From positions 1-64,000 of the forward strand of contig CAMQCZ010000004.1 in the NCBI GenBank assembly GCA_946999385.1: DNA of 64,000 bases, written 5' to 3'. The notes under the pieces were generated by a model that saw nothing but the letters and a program-made list of their open reading frames with translations, ran no database searches and was not told the origin of the DNA. Shown piece after piece: positions 55,869 through 63,676 of the stretch; position 1 is the stretch's first letter, and the number at the start of each line of letters is the position of its first letter. This DNA is from an uncultured Lachnoanaerobaculum sp. (GTDB taxonomy: Bacteria > Bacillota > Clostridia > Lachnospirales > Lachnospiraceae). The translations under genes were made by a program, and so were the position numbers.

Positions 55869-56231
55869 ATGAGAAAAGGAAGTATTAAAAATACGAGGAT
55901 AAATTCAGAGGTTCATAAAGAAATATCTGAAATAATAAGAGAATTAAAAGATCCTAGAGTTGGAATTATGACAAGTGTAACAGAAGTAGAGGTTACACCC
56001 GATTTAAAATATGCAAAGATATATATATCAGCACTTGGAGAGGAAAAGGATAATTTAAGAGTATTGGAAGGTTTGAGTGCGGCAAACGGCTTTATAAGAA
56101 GGGAGCTTGCAATACGCTTAAATCTTAGAAATACACCTGAGCTTAAATTTATTTTAGATTCTTCCATGTCTTATGGTATGAAAATGGATAAAATAATAAA
56201 TGAGCTTATGAATAATGAAAAAGATAGTTAG
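55869..56231 (+). CDS. rbfA: Ribosome-binding factor A
   Basis: 120 residues with a KH-type fold (RINSEVHKEISEIIRELKDPRV, SVTEVEVTPDLKYAKIYIS). It helps process the 16S rRNA 5' end in 30S assembly. It follows infB by 30 bp with ATAGGAG before the ATG. Confidence 0.95.
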   Translation: MRKGSIKNTRINSEVHKEISEIIRELKDPRVGIMTSVTEVEVTPDLKYAKIYISALGEEKDNLRVLEGLSAANGFIRRELAIRLNLRNTPELKFILDSSMSYGMKMDKIINELMNNEKDS

Positions 56232-56240
56232 AGGTAGAGA

Positions 56241-57221
56241 ATGAGTAATCCTTTAATAGATAGAATATTATTATCAAATAATATAGCAATAACAGGGCAT
56301 ATAAGTCCTGATGGAGATTGTGTAGGCTCCGTATTGGCAATTTATAATTATATAAAAAAAAATTATAACGATAAAAAGGTTAAAGTTTTTTTACAAAAGC
56401 CAAGTGAAAAATTTTCTTATTTGAGTGGATATGAAAATCTTGATGACAGTCTGCTTAAAACTGATGATATTGACTTTGATATAAATTATGATTTATGTAT
56501 TTGTCTTGATGCCGCTGATGATAAAAGGCTTGGTAAAAATATAAAATTAGTTGAGCTTGCAAAGGATAGTATAGCTATTGATCATCATATAAGTCATAAA
56601 AAATATACTAAGGAGCTTATTTTAGATGCAAATGCAAGCTCCAGCTGTGAAGTATTATCGAGATATTTAGATATAAATAAAATAGACAAGGATATAGCCA
56701 CTTGCCTATATACAGGTCTGGTACATGATACAGGAGTATTTAAATATCCATGTACCGGCTTGGGTACCATGGAATTAGCCGGTAAATTAATGGAAAAGGG
56801 AGTAGAATTTGCAAAAATTATAGATGAAAGCTTTTTCGCCAGAAAATTCAATGTAAATAAGGTGCTTGCAAGAGCATTGTTGGATGCTAATTTATATTTG
56901 GATAATAAATTGATTATTTCATATACCGAGAGCAAGACATTAAAAGAATATGGTGCTGAAATAGAAAACCTTGACGGTATTATAGACGAGTTAAGAAATA
57001 CAACAGGTGTAGAAGTGGCTATATATTTGTATGAGAAAAGTGAAGATATTTATAAGGCAAGCTTAAGATCAAAGAAATATGTTGATGTAAGTAAAATATG
57101 TATTGAACTTGGTGGCGGTGGGCATATAAGAGCTGCCGGTTGTACTCTTGAGGGAAAATTAAGTGATATAATTAATTTGCTCATAAATAAGGTAAAAGAA
57201 CAATTATGTTTAATGGAATAA
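56241..57221 (+). CDS. nrnA: DHH/DHHA1 phosphoesterase (NrnA-like)
   Basis: 326 residues. The DHH domain shows GHISPDGDCVGS, CLDAADDKRLG, AIDHHISHKK and the Asp of LVHDTGVFKYP. The DHHA1 end has GGGGHIRAAGC. Family members degrade nanoRNA and dephosphorylate pAp, and some cut cyclic dinucleotides. No membrane or PAS part, so it is not GdpP. It overlaps truB by 16 bp. Confidence 0.9.
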   Translation: MSNPLIDRILLSNNIAITGHISPDGDCVGSVLAIYNYIKKNYNDKKVKVFLQKPSEKFSYLSGYENLDDSLLKTDDIDFDINYDLCICLDAADDKRLGKNIKLVELAKDSIAIDHHISHKKYTKELILDANASSSCEVLSRYLDINKIDKDIATCLYTGLVHDTGVFKYPCTGLGTMELAGKLMEKGVEFAKIIDESFFARKFNVNKVLARALLDANLYLDNKLIISYTESKTLKEYGAEIENLDGIIDELRNTTGVEVAIYLYEKSEDIYKASLRSKKYVDVSKICIELGGGGHIRAAGCTLEGKLSDIINLLINKVKEQLCLME

Positions 57222-58126
57222 TTAATATTTATAAAGAAAAAGGATATACATCGCATGATGTCGTAGCAAAAATAAGAGGAATATTAAAGCAAAAAAAAGT
57301 TGGACATACCGGAACCCTGGATCCTTTGGCAACAGGTGTTTTACCAATATGCTTAGGTAGTGCTACAAAATTATGTGAAATGCTAAGTGATAGATCAAAA
57401 GAATATATTGCGGATTTTATTTTGGGTAAAGAAACAGACACGCAGGATATAAGTGGAAAGGTAATAAATTCCTACAATATAGATAAAGAATTTTATTTTA
57501 ATAATAAGGATGAAATTATAGCTTGTATAAAATCATTTGAGGGTACTTATATGCAAACTCCGCCAATGTATTCAGCTAAAAAAATCAATGGAAAAAAATT
57601 AGTTGATTTAGCCAGAATGGGAATAGAAATAGAAAGAAAAGCAGTTAAAATAGATATATATAAAATAGATATTTTGAATTTTTCTTTTCCTAATATAAAA
57701 ATAGCAGTGGCTTGCTCAAAGGGTACTTATATAAGAACCTTATGCCATGATATCGGAAAAAAATTAAATATTGCAGCTTGTATGACCGGCTTGGAAAGAA
57801 TCAGGGTATCAAATTTTTTATTAAAGGATAGTATAAAATTAGATTTACTTGAGGATATTAAAGATAAATTTGAAATTTTAGACAAGTATATAATTAAGGT
57901 CGATAATTTTTTTGAAGAATATCCTTGCTTATTTGTCAAAGAAAATTTTTATAAGCAAGCTATCAATGGTAATAAGCTTTTAACAAGTCAGATTAAAGAA
58001 AAATATTTAGGAGCTGATAAATTTTTAAAAATATATACTCATGATAAAAAATTTCTTGGTATTTATGAGTATGTTCCAAAAGAAGCTATACTAAAGCCAT
58101 ATAAGCTATTTATTGGAGACGTGTAA
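57206..58126 (+). CDS. truB: tRNA pseudouridine-55 synthase
   Basis: 306 residues. Catalytic Asp in HTGTLDPLATG; SKEYIADFILG, the nucleophile-near Tyr in PPMYSAKKING, and KGTYIRTLCHDIG are typical. It makes the T-loop pseudouridine of tRNA. It starts inside the end of nrnA and its stop overlaps the ATG of ribF (TAATG). Confidence 0.95.
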   Translation: MFNGIINIYKEKGYTSHDVVAKIRGILKQKKVGHTGTLDPLATGVLPICLGSATKLCEMLSDRSKEYIADFILGKETDTQDISGKVINSYNIDKEFYFNNKDEIIACIKSFEGTYMQTPPMYSAKKINGKKLVDLARMGIEIERKAVKIDIYKIDILNFSFPNIKIAVACSKGTYIRTLCHDIGKKLNIAACMTGLERIRVSNFLLKDSIKLDLLEDIKDKFEILDKYIIKVDNFFEEYPCLFVKENFYKQAINGNKLLTSQIKEKYLGADKFLKIYTHDKKFLGIYEYVPKEAILKPYKLFIGDV

Positions 58127-59088
58127 TGATTGAATTTATAAAGACTAAGGATTTTAAAATCACTGAACCTACAGTTGTAACTATAGGTAAGTTTGATGGC
58201 GAGCATAGAGGCCATAAAAAAATTTTTGATAAGATGTCATTTATAGCCAAAGAAAAAAAATTAAAAAAAGCAATATTCAGCTTTGATATATCACCATCAA
58301 AAATTATTGACGGTTTAAAGCAATCACGATTAACTACTAATCAGGAAAGATTAAGCAGAATAAGACAAGAATCAATAGATTATTTTATAGAATATCCATT
58401 TACTGAAGAGTTGGCACATATGCAGGCTGAAAGCTTTGTAAGAGAAATTTTGATAAAGAAAATGAATATGAAAGCTATAGTAGCAGGTACAGATGTAGCC
58501 TTCGGCTATAAAAAAAGTGGAAATAAAGCCTTGCTTGATAAATTATCCAAGGAGCTTAGCTTTGATGTATATATCATAGAAAAAGAAAAGACGGATGATA
58601 AAGAGGTTATAAGCTCTACCTTGATAAGAAAGCTTTTAATGGAAGGAAATATAAAAAAAGCAAATGAGTTGCTTGCAGCTTATTATAGTATAAGTGGAAT
58701 AGTAAGTGTTGGAAATAAAATAGGAAAAAAGCTTTTGGGTTTTCCTACATTGAATATATTTCCACCTGATTGTAAAATTTTACCTAAGCTTGGAGTTTAT
58801 GCAACTAAAGTAAAGCTGTTAAAAACTAATGAAATATTTGATTCTATAACTAATGTAGGGAAAAATCCTACTATAAGGCTTGATACTAAAAAACATATTA
58901 TAAGAGTTGAAACTCATATATTTAATTTTGATAGAGATATTTATGGTGAAGCTGTTGAAGTTTTTTTTGTAGACTTTATAAGAGCTGAAAAAGCCTTTGA
59001 AGGTATTGAAGCATTAAAAATACAAATAGAAAAAGATAAAAAAAAGGCAGTTAATATATTAAAAAAAGCAAAAAATAATCTGATTTAA
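58126..59088 (+). CDS. ribF: Bifunctional riboflavin kinase/FAD synthetase
   Basis: 320 residues. The N-terminal FAD synthetase domain has TIGKFDGEHRGHKKIF (nucleotidyltransferase HxGH) and ISSTLIRKLL. The C-terminal riboflavin kinase domain begins near residue 185 (GNKIGKKLLGFPTLNI) and has ITNVGKNPTI and VETHIFNFD. It makes FMN and FAD. Last gene of the nus operon; the stop lies in the loop of the terminator. Confidence 0.93.
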   Translation: MIEFIKTKDFKITEPTVVTIGKFDGEHRGHKKIFDKMSFIAKEKKLKKAIFSFDISPSKIIDGLKQSRLTTNQERLSRIRQESIDYFIEYPFTEELAHMQAESFVREILIKKMNMKAIVAGTDVAFGYKKSGNKALLDKLSKELSFDVYIIEKEKTDDKEVISSTLIRKLLMEGNIKKANELLAAYYSISGIVSVGNKIGKKLLGFPTLNIFPPDCKILPKLGVYATKVKLLKTNEIFDSITNVGKNPTIRLDTKKHIIRVETHIFNFDRDIYGEAVEVFFVDFIRAEKAFEGIEALKIQIEKDKKKAVNILKKAKNNLI

Positions 59089-59111
59089 TAAGGATTATTT
59101 TTTGCTTTTTT
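59062..59111. terminator. Bidirectional terminator between ribF and the dihydroorotase homologue
   Basis: Perfect 19-bp stem AAAAAAGCAAAAAATAATC (59062-59080)/complement (59093-59111), 12-nt loop containing the ribF stop. Confidence 0.8.
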
Positions 59112-59112
59112 A

Positions 59113-60408
59113 TTATAAATCTGAATATTCTATCAAGCCGTTAGATATAGTTAGTAATATCTTTCCCTTCATCATTTGTCCCAGAAAAGGCGAGTTACTT
59201 GATTTGCTATAGCTGGTTTTATATTTCCATTTTTGACAAGGATCAAAAACAATTAAATTAGCTATTTTATCTTCTTTTATTATACCGGCATCTATATTAT
59301 AAATTTTTGCAGGATTATAAGACATCAGAGCCATTAAATCCATTAAAGTAATATATCCCGGGTCGACTAAATTCATAATTCCTAGAGATAATGAGGTTTC
59401 CAAGCCTATCATACCGCTTAAGCTATCCTTAAAGGAGGAATTTTTTTCTTTTTTTGAACATGGAGTATGTTCGCTTGTAAGAATATTTATTGTAGAAGCT
59501 TTGATTCCTTCTATTATAGCATTAATATCATTTTTATCTCTGAGAGGAGGAATTATTTTGGCTAGACTATTATATTTTAACACATCCTCCTGACTTAGTG
59601 AAAAATGAATAGGGTTTACACTTGCAAAAATTTTAACTCCTTCTGTTTGATATTTTCTTATTATGTCCACACTTTCTTTTGTACTTATATGTTGTATACA
59701 AATGCCACAGCCTTGTTCCTTTGCAAGCTTACAATCTCTTTCTATTCTTAAAAATTCGGCTTTTTTATAGCTGCCTGTCAAGCCAAGCCGCTTTGATATT
59801 TCTCCTGCATTTATACCTTCATCAACTATAAATTTTTTATTTTCTTCATGTAAGGATAAAATCATATTTAACTTTTTAGCCTTTTTCATAGCCTCCTTAC
59901 AAAGCTCATAATTATCTATCGAATTATATTCATCACTAAAGCTTATAGCACCACAATCTTTTAGCAATTTCATATCAACAAGCTCTTTACCTTCTAAATT
60001 TTTAGATATAGCAGCCATAGTTTTTATATTTATTCCGACTTTTGAGCCTTCCTTTAATATATAAAGAATACCTGCTTCATTGTCTACTATATTGCCACCA
60101 CAAGCCATTCCTACAAGATGTGTATAGCCTCCACGAAGGCCTGCCTTAGCTATTGAATATAAATCCTCTCTATAAGAAAATTTAGGAAAAGGAAAATTAA
60201 CATGTATATCAATTAATCCGGGAGCAACAACTTTATTTGTACAGTCTATTATTTGTAATTTTTCGCCCTTTGCTCTTGCAATATATGGAGCATCAAAGGA
60301 GAGATCATCATCTATTTTTATTATTTTTCTTTCAGCTATAAGTATATCCTTAATAGCATCTATTTTAGTTGAAGGCTCAATAAGTCGAGCCTGCTTTAAC
60401 ATTATCAT
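59113..60408 (-). CDS. Dihydroorotase-family protein with altered metal ligands
   Basis: 431 residues of the class I dihydroorotase type (PyrC/AllB amidohydrolases): PGLIDIHV, SFSDEYNSI, LHEENKKF, IQHISTKESV, SEHTPCSKKEK, GMIGLETSLSLG, NPAKI. In active enzymes the metal centre needs HxH, two later His and an Asp. Here HxH is His69-x-Asn71 and the last Asp is Glu313, while His187, His240 and Asp159 remain. The Arg after HxH that binds substrate is also lost. It may be a non-catalytic partner of aspartate transcarbamoylase, as known in some bacteria, or a changed enzyme. No other pyr gene is near. ATG 60408 has GAGGT 8 nt upstream. Confidence 0.72.
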   Translation of the reverse strand: MIMLKQARLIEPSTKIDAIKDILIAERKIIKIDDDLSFDAPYIARAKGEKLQIIDCTNKVVAPGLIDIHVNFPFPKFSYREDLYSIAKAGLRGGYTHLVGMACGGNIVDNEAGILYILKEGSKVGINIKTMAAISKNLEGKELVDMKLLKDCGAISFSDEYNSIDNYELCKEAMKKAKKLNMILSLHEENKKFIVDEGINAGEISKRLGLTGSYKKAEFLRIERDCKLAKEQGCGICIQHISTKESVDIIRKYQTEGVKIFASVNPIHFSLSQEDVLKYNSLAKIIPPLRDKNDINAIIEGIKASTINILTSEHTPCSKKEKNSSFKDSLSGMIGLETSLSLGIMNLVDPGYITLMDLMALMSYNPAKIYNIDAGIIKEDKIANLIVFDPCQKWKYKTSYSKSSNSPFLGQMMKGKILLTISNGLIEYSDL

Positions 60409-60522
60409 CTATATATACCTCAAATATTATTCGTTTTTATTATTTTATTATAAGATATAGTATCAATTCAGGCAATAAAAGAATTTTGCAATAGCTCTTT
60501 TATAATTTTTACAAAATAGTTC

Positions 60523-60561
60523 TTTACATCATCACTTTACTATGATACTATACTAAAGTGA
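60523..60561 (+). promoter_or_regulatory. Promoter of the amino-acid ABC transporter with palindromic operator
   Basis: TTTACA (60523-60528), 17-bp spacer, TACTAT (60546-60551). The inverted repeat TCACTTTA (60532-60539)/TAAAGTGA (60554-60561) flanks the -10 box. Confidence 0.5.
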
Positions 60562-60623
60562 ACAAACTTATTTATTCAAAGAAAATAATATGATATACTA
60601 TTAAATATACTTAGGAGGAAAAA

Positions 60624-61544
60624 ATGAGAAAATTATTTAAAGTAATTATGATATCGAGTTTAGGGCTTAGCCTACTTGCCTGTGGTGCAAAAAAGGAAAT
60701 AAAAGAAACAAAGCAAACAAATCAAATAGAAAAGCAAACATTAGCAGATGAAGACTTAAAAAAAGATGATGATGTAGATAAGAGTGAAGTTGAGAAGGAA
60801 GGAAAAAAAGATAAAGCTGCTACACTTACCCAAGAATTTGATAAAGATGGTAAGCTTACAGTCGGATTTGATAAGGATTTTCCTCCTATGGGTTTTGTGG
60901 GAGCTGACGGTAAATTTACAGGCTTTGATTTGGAGTTAGCACAAGAGGCTGCAAAGCGTATGGGATTAGAGATTGCGTACCAGCCTATAGCATGGGATGC
61001 CAAGGATATGGAACTGAATTCAGGAACAATAGACCTTATATGGAACGGTTTTACTATGACAGGTAGAGAAGACTCTTATTTATGGTCAGAACCATATATG
61101 GAAAATGCACAGGTTTTTGTAGTTAGAAAAGATTCTAAAATAAAAGAATTTGAAGATTTAAAGAAAAAGGTGGTAGAGGTTCAGGTTGATTCTTCAGCTG
61201 AGGCTGCATTAAAAACTATGCCTGAGCTTACAGCAATATTTAAAGAATTAAAAACTGCTCCGGATTATAATACAGGCTTTATGGATCTTGAAAGTGGAGC
61301 TATTGATGCACTTGCTATGGACGAGGTTGTTGCGGCTTATCAATTAAGTACAAGAAAAAACAATGATTTTATAATTTTAGATAAAAAGCTTGCAGCTGAA
61401 CAATATGCAATAGCTTTTGCAAAGACGAATAAGCCTTTAAGAGATAAATTGCAGGGAGTTATGGATGCAATGCAGGATGATGGAACAATTAGTAAAATTT
61501 CAAATAAATGGTTTGGTAGAGATGTAAGTATACCAAATAAATAA
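60624..61544 (+). CDS. Amino-acid ABC transporter substrate-binding lipoprotein
   Basis: 306 residues. The signal ends in the lipobox LLAC (Cys20). A charged linker (about 21-75) precedes a family 3 solute-binding domain: LTVGFDKDFPPMGFVGADG, GFDLELAQEAAKRMG, DLIWNGFTMTGRE, VQVDSSAEAAL. It captures a polar amino acid outside the membrane. Permease and ATPase genes follow. The exact amino acid cannot be told. Confidence 0.92.
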   Translation: MRKLFKVIMISSLGLSLLACGAKKEIKETKQTNQIEKQTLADEDLKKDDDVDKSEVEKEGKKDKAATLTQEFDKDGKLTVGFDKDFPPMGFVGADGKFTGFDLELAQEAAKRMGLEIAYQPIAWDAKDMELNSGTIDLIWNGFTMTGREDSYLWSEPYMENAQVFVVRKDSKIKEFEDLKKKVVEVQVDSSAEAALKTMPELTAIFKELKTAPDYNTGFMDLESGAIDALAMDEVVAAYQLSTRKNNDFIILDKKLAAEQYAIAFAKTNKPLRDKLQGVMDAMQDDGTISKISNKWFGRDVSIPNK

Positions 61545-61562
61545 AAGTGTCGGGAGAGATAT

Positions 61563-62213
61563 ATGTCATTATTAAATATGTTTGGAGAATTATTAATAAG
61601 TATGGGCATCAGCCTTAGTATATTTATTATAACCTTACTTTTTTCACTTCCATTAGGCTTGCTTGTTGCTTTAGCCAGAATGGGTAAAAATAAAATACTT
61701 TCGCAAATTATAAAAATATATATTTCAATAATGCGTGGTACTCCCTTAATGCTACAATTAATGGTTGTTTATTTTGGTCCATATTATATTTTTGGTATAA
61801 GAATAAGTAATTCTTATAGATTATGGGCGGCTTTATTGGGCTTTATTATTAATTATGCAGCATATTTTGCTGAAATTTATCGTTCAGGTATTCAAACTAT
61901 ATCCAAGGGACAATATGAAGCCGCAAAAATACTGGGATATTCTAAAAGACAATGTTTTTTTGTTATAATATTACCTCAAGTTATAAAAGCGATATTACCT
62001 TCTATAACAAATGAGGTAATAACCTTAGTAAAGGATACTTCTCTAGCATTTACAATAAGTGTAGCCGAAATGTTTTCAACGGCAAAGGCCTTAGCAAGCT
62101 CAAGTGCGAGTATGTTGCCATTTGTTATGGCGGCAATATTATATTATATTTTTAATTTGGTAGTATCATATATAATGGAAATTATAGAGAAAAAATTAAA
62201 TTATTATAGATAG
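61563..62213 (+). CDS. Amino-acid ABC transporter permease
   Basis: 216 residues with about five membrane helices of the HisM/GlnP type. RGTPLMLQLMVVYFG and the EAA loop EIYRSGIQTISKGQYEAAKILG (contact to the ATPase) are present. One permease gene suggests a homodimer in the membrane. It follows the binding protein by 18 bp and precedes the ATPase by 7 bp. Confidence 0.92.
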   Translation: MSLLNMFGELLISMGISLSIFIITLLFSLPLGLLVALARMGKNKILSQIIKIYISIMRGTPLMLQLMVVYFGPYYIFGIRISNSYRLWAALLGFIINYAAYFAEIYRSGIQTISKGQYEAAKILGYSKRQCFFVIILPQVIKAILPSITNEVITLVKDTSLAFTISVAEMFSTAKALASSSASMLPFVMAAILYYIFNLVVSYIMEIIEKKLNYYR

Positions 62214-62220
62214 GAGTTTT

Positions 62221-62982
62221 ATGAATATCTTAGAAATGAAAAATATAAAAAAAAGCTTTGGAGATATTGAGGTTTTAAAAAATATTTCTATTAATGTAGG
62301 AAAAGGAGAAATATTATCTATTATAGGACCTTCCGGCTCCGGAAAATCGACCTTGCTAAGGTGTGCAAGTTTATTAGAAAAAATAGATGATGGAGATATA
62401 AAATATTTAAATGATATAGCGGTAAAAAGTGTAGATAGTAAGGCACAGTATGTGGGTAAAGATAAATTAAAGGAGATATCAAAATACTTTGGATTGGTTT
62501 TTCAAAATTTTAATCTTTTTCCACATATGAATGTTTTGAATAATATTATAGATGCACCTGTTAGAATACAAAAAAAAGATAAGCAGGAAGTAATAAATGA
62601 AGCAAAAAAAATGCTGGATAAGCTGGGATTACTTGATAGAATAAATGCATATCCATATCAATTATCAGGCGGTCAGGCTCAAAGGGTTGCTATAGCAAGA
62701 GCTTTGATATTAAATCCTCAAATACTCTATTTTGATGAGCCTACATCTGCACTTGACCCTCAGCTTAAAAATGAGGTTGCAAGGCTTATAAAATCTTTAT
62801 CAAGCTTTAATATAGCTATGCTTATAGTTACACATGAGATGGAATTTGCAAAAGAGATAAGTGATGAGATTATATTTATGGATAAAGGTATAATTGTAGA
62901 TAGAGGTACACCTGAATACCTTTTCAACTCTGATAATGAAAGAACAAAGGAATTTTTTGGAAAATATAAAAATATTTTTTAG
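62221..62982 (+). CDS. Amino-acid ABC transporter ATPase
   Basis: 253 residues of the GlnQ/HisP type. Walker A GPSGSGKST, Q-loop VFQNFNLFPHM, signature LSGGQAQRVAIARAL, Walker B ILYFDEPTSALD and switch His in VTHEMEFA are all intact. About ten residues more than usual lie between Walker A and the Q-loop (KSVDSKAQYVGKDKLKEI). Last gene of the transporter operon. Confidence 0.94.
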   Translation: MNILEMKNIKKSFGDIEVLKNISINVGKGEILSIIGPSGSGKSTLLRCASLLEKIDDGDIKYLNDIAVKSVDSKAQYVGKDKLKEISKYFGLVFQNFNLFPHMNVLNNIIDAPVRIQKKDKQEVINEAKKMLDKLGLLDRINAYPYQLSGGQAQRVAIARALILNPQILYFDEPTSALDPQLKNEVARLIKSLSSFNIAMLIVTHEMEFAKEISDEIIFMDKGIIVDRGTPEYLFNSDNERTKEFFGKYKNIF

Positions 62983-62984
62983 TA

Positions 62985-63072
62985 TTAAGGCTATTATACT
63001 TTTATTAGCCTTAAAATTAAATAGCTTAGTATTTTAAAGAAGAAGCAATATTATTAATATTGCCTCTTTTTT
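62985..63072 (+). terminator. Two hairpins after the transporter operon
   Basis: First: TTAAGGCTA (62985-62993)/TAGCCTTAA (63006-63014). Second: AGAAGCAATATT (63041-63052)/AATATTGCCTCT (63056-63067) with one mismatch, followed by a T run. The second is the better terminator. Confidence 0.65.
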
Positions 63073-63183
63073 ATTAATATAAAAATGCTCTTATTCTAAT
63101 ATTAATAAAAAATATATATGTTTTATTTTATTACATATTTTCAAGCTTAATTTTTGCTCATTGTATATAAGCTACTATAGTAA

Positions 63184-63390
63184 AAAATAGGCTTAGATGA
63201 TATAATAGTGGGTAAAAATAAGGAGTGCTTTTTATTTCAAGGATATCCAAAGGAGTTTATATTGCCTGAAAATGTTGCACAAAGTCATCTATATAAGCAA
63301 GCAGGTAATTCTGTAGTTGTTCCGGTTATAAAAAGGTTGGCAAGTGAGATTATGAATGCACTTGCATGTAAAGAAAAAATAAAAATGTAA
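63184..63390 (+). pseudogene. C-terminal remnant of a DNA cytosine-5 methyltransferase
   Basis: The frame is open from 63184 to the TAA at 63388-63390. It shows KNKECFLFQGYPKEF (motif IX region, as in TPRECxRLQGFP) and QAGNSVVVPVIKRL (motif X). These are the last conserved blocks of C5 methyltransferases such as Dcm or restriction-linked enzymes. All catalytic blocks (FxGxG, PCxxxS, ENV) are missing upstream. GTG 63208 is the only start-like codon, without a good ribosome binding site. It is most likely a leftover of a deleted restriction-modification gene. Confidence 0.75.
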
Positions 63391-63484
63391 AAAAATATGG
63401 TTTTTTAAAGAAAATTATGTTACATTATAATAAATATAAAAAGTAAGAAGAAAAACAATAAAAAAGCATTGTATTCTCTCCGAA

Positions 63485-63586
63485 ATGAAAAAATACGGGG
63501 GGGGGTATAGAGAATTTAATACCTCGTCAATGAAATATCTGAAAATATTTATGAAAAGGATTTCAAAAAATAACTTCAAAAAATAG
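63485..63586 (+). CDS. Possible 33-residue ORF containing the G9 tract
   Basis: ATG 63485 to TAG 63584-63586 reads MKKYGGGYREFNTSS and onward into a Lys/Phe-rich end. The G9 tract encodes Gly-Gly-Gly at residues 5-7, so a change in tract length would shift the frame. There is no good ribosome binding site and no homology that I recognise. It may not be translated. Confidence 0.25.
   Translation: MKKYGGGYREFNTSSMKYLKIFMKRISKNNFKK
63497..63505. repeat. Homopolymeric G9 tract
   Basis: Nine consecutive G in very AT-rich DNA, 171 bp upstream of a secreted-protein gene and near the start of a small ORF. Such tracts are prone to slippage. Confidence 0.7.
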
Positions 63587-63676
63587 TAGACTTTATTAAT
63601 TTTTGAATTGTAAAAAACGAAAAAGATATGAAGCTTAGAAACATAAAATTTTTTATAAAAGAACTGAGGAATTAAA

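Larger units (their letters stand above)
63391..63676. other. Region between methyltransferase remnant and the last gene
   Basis: It contains the G9 tract and a possible 33-codon ORF (63485-63586). The long minus-strand open frame across 63415-63924 is only a shadow: it covers the plus-strand gene at 63677 and has no coding marks. Confidence 0.4.
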
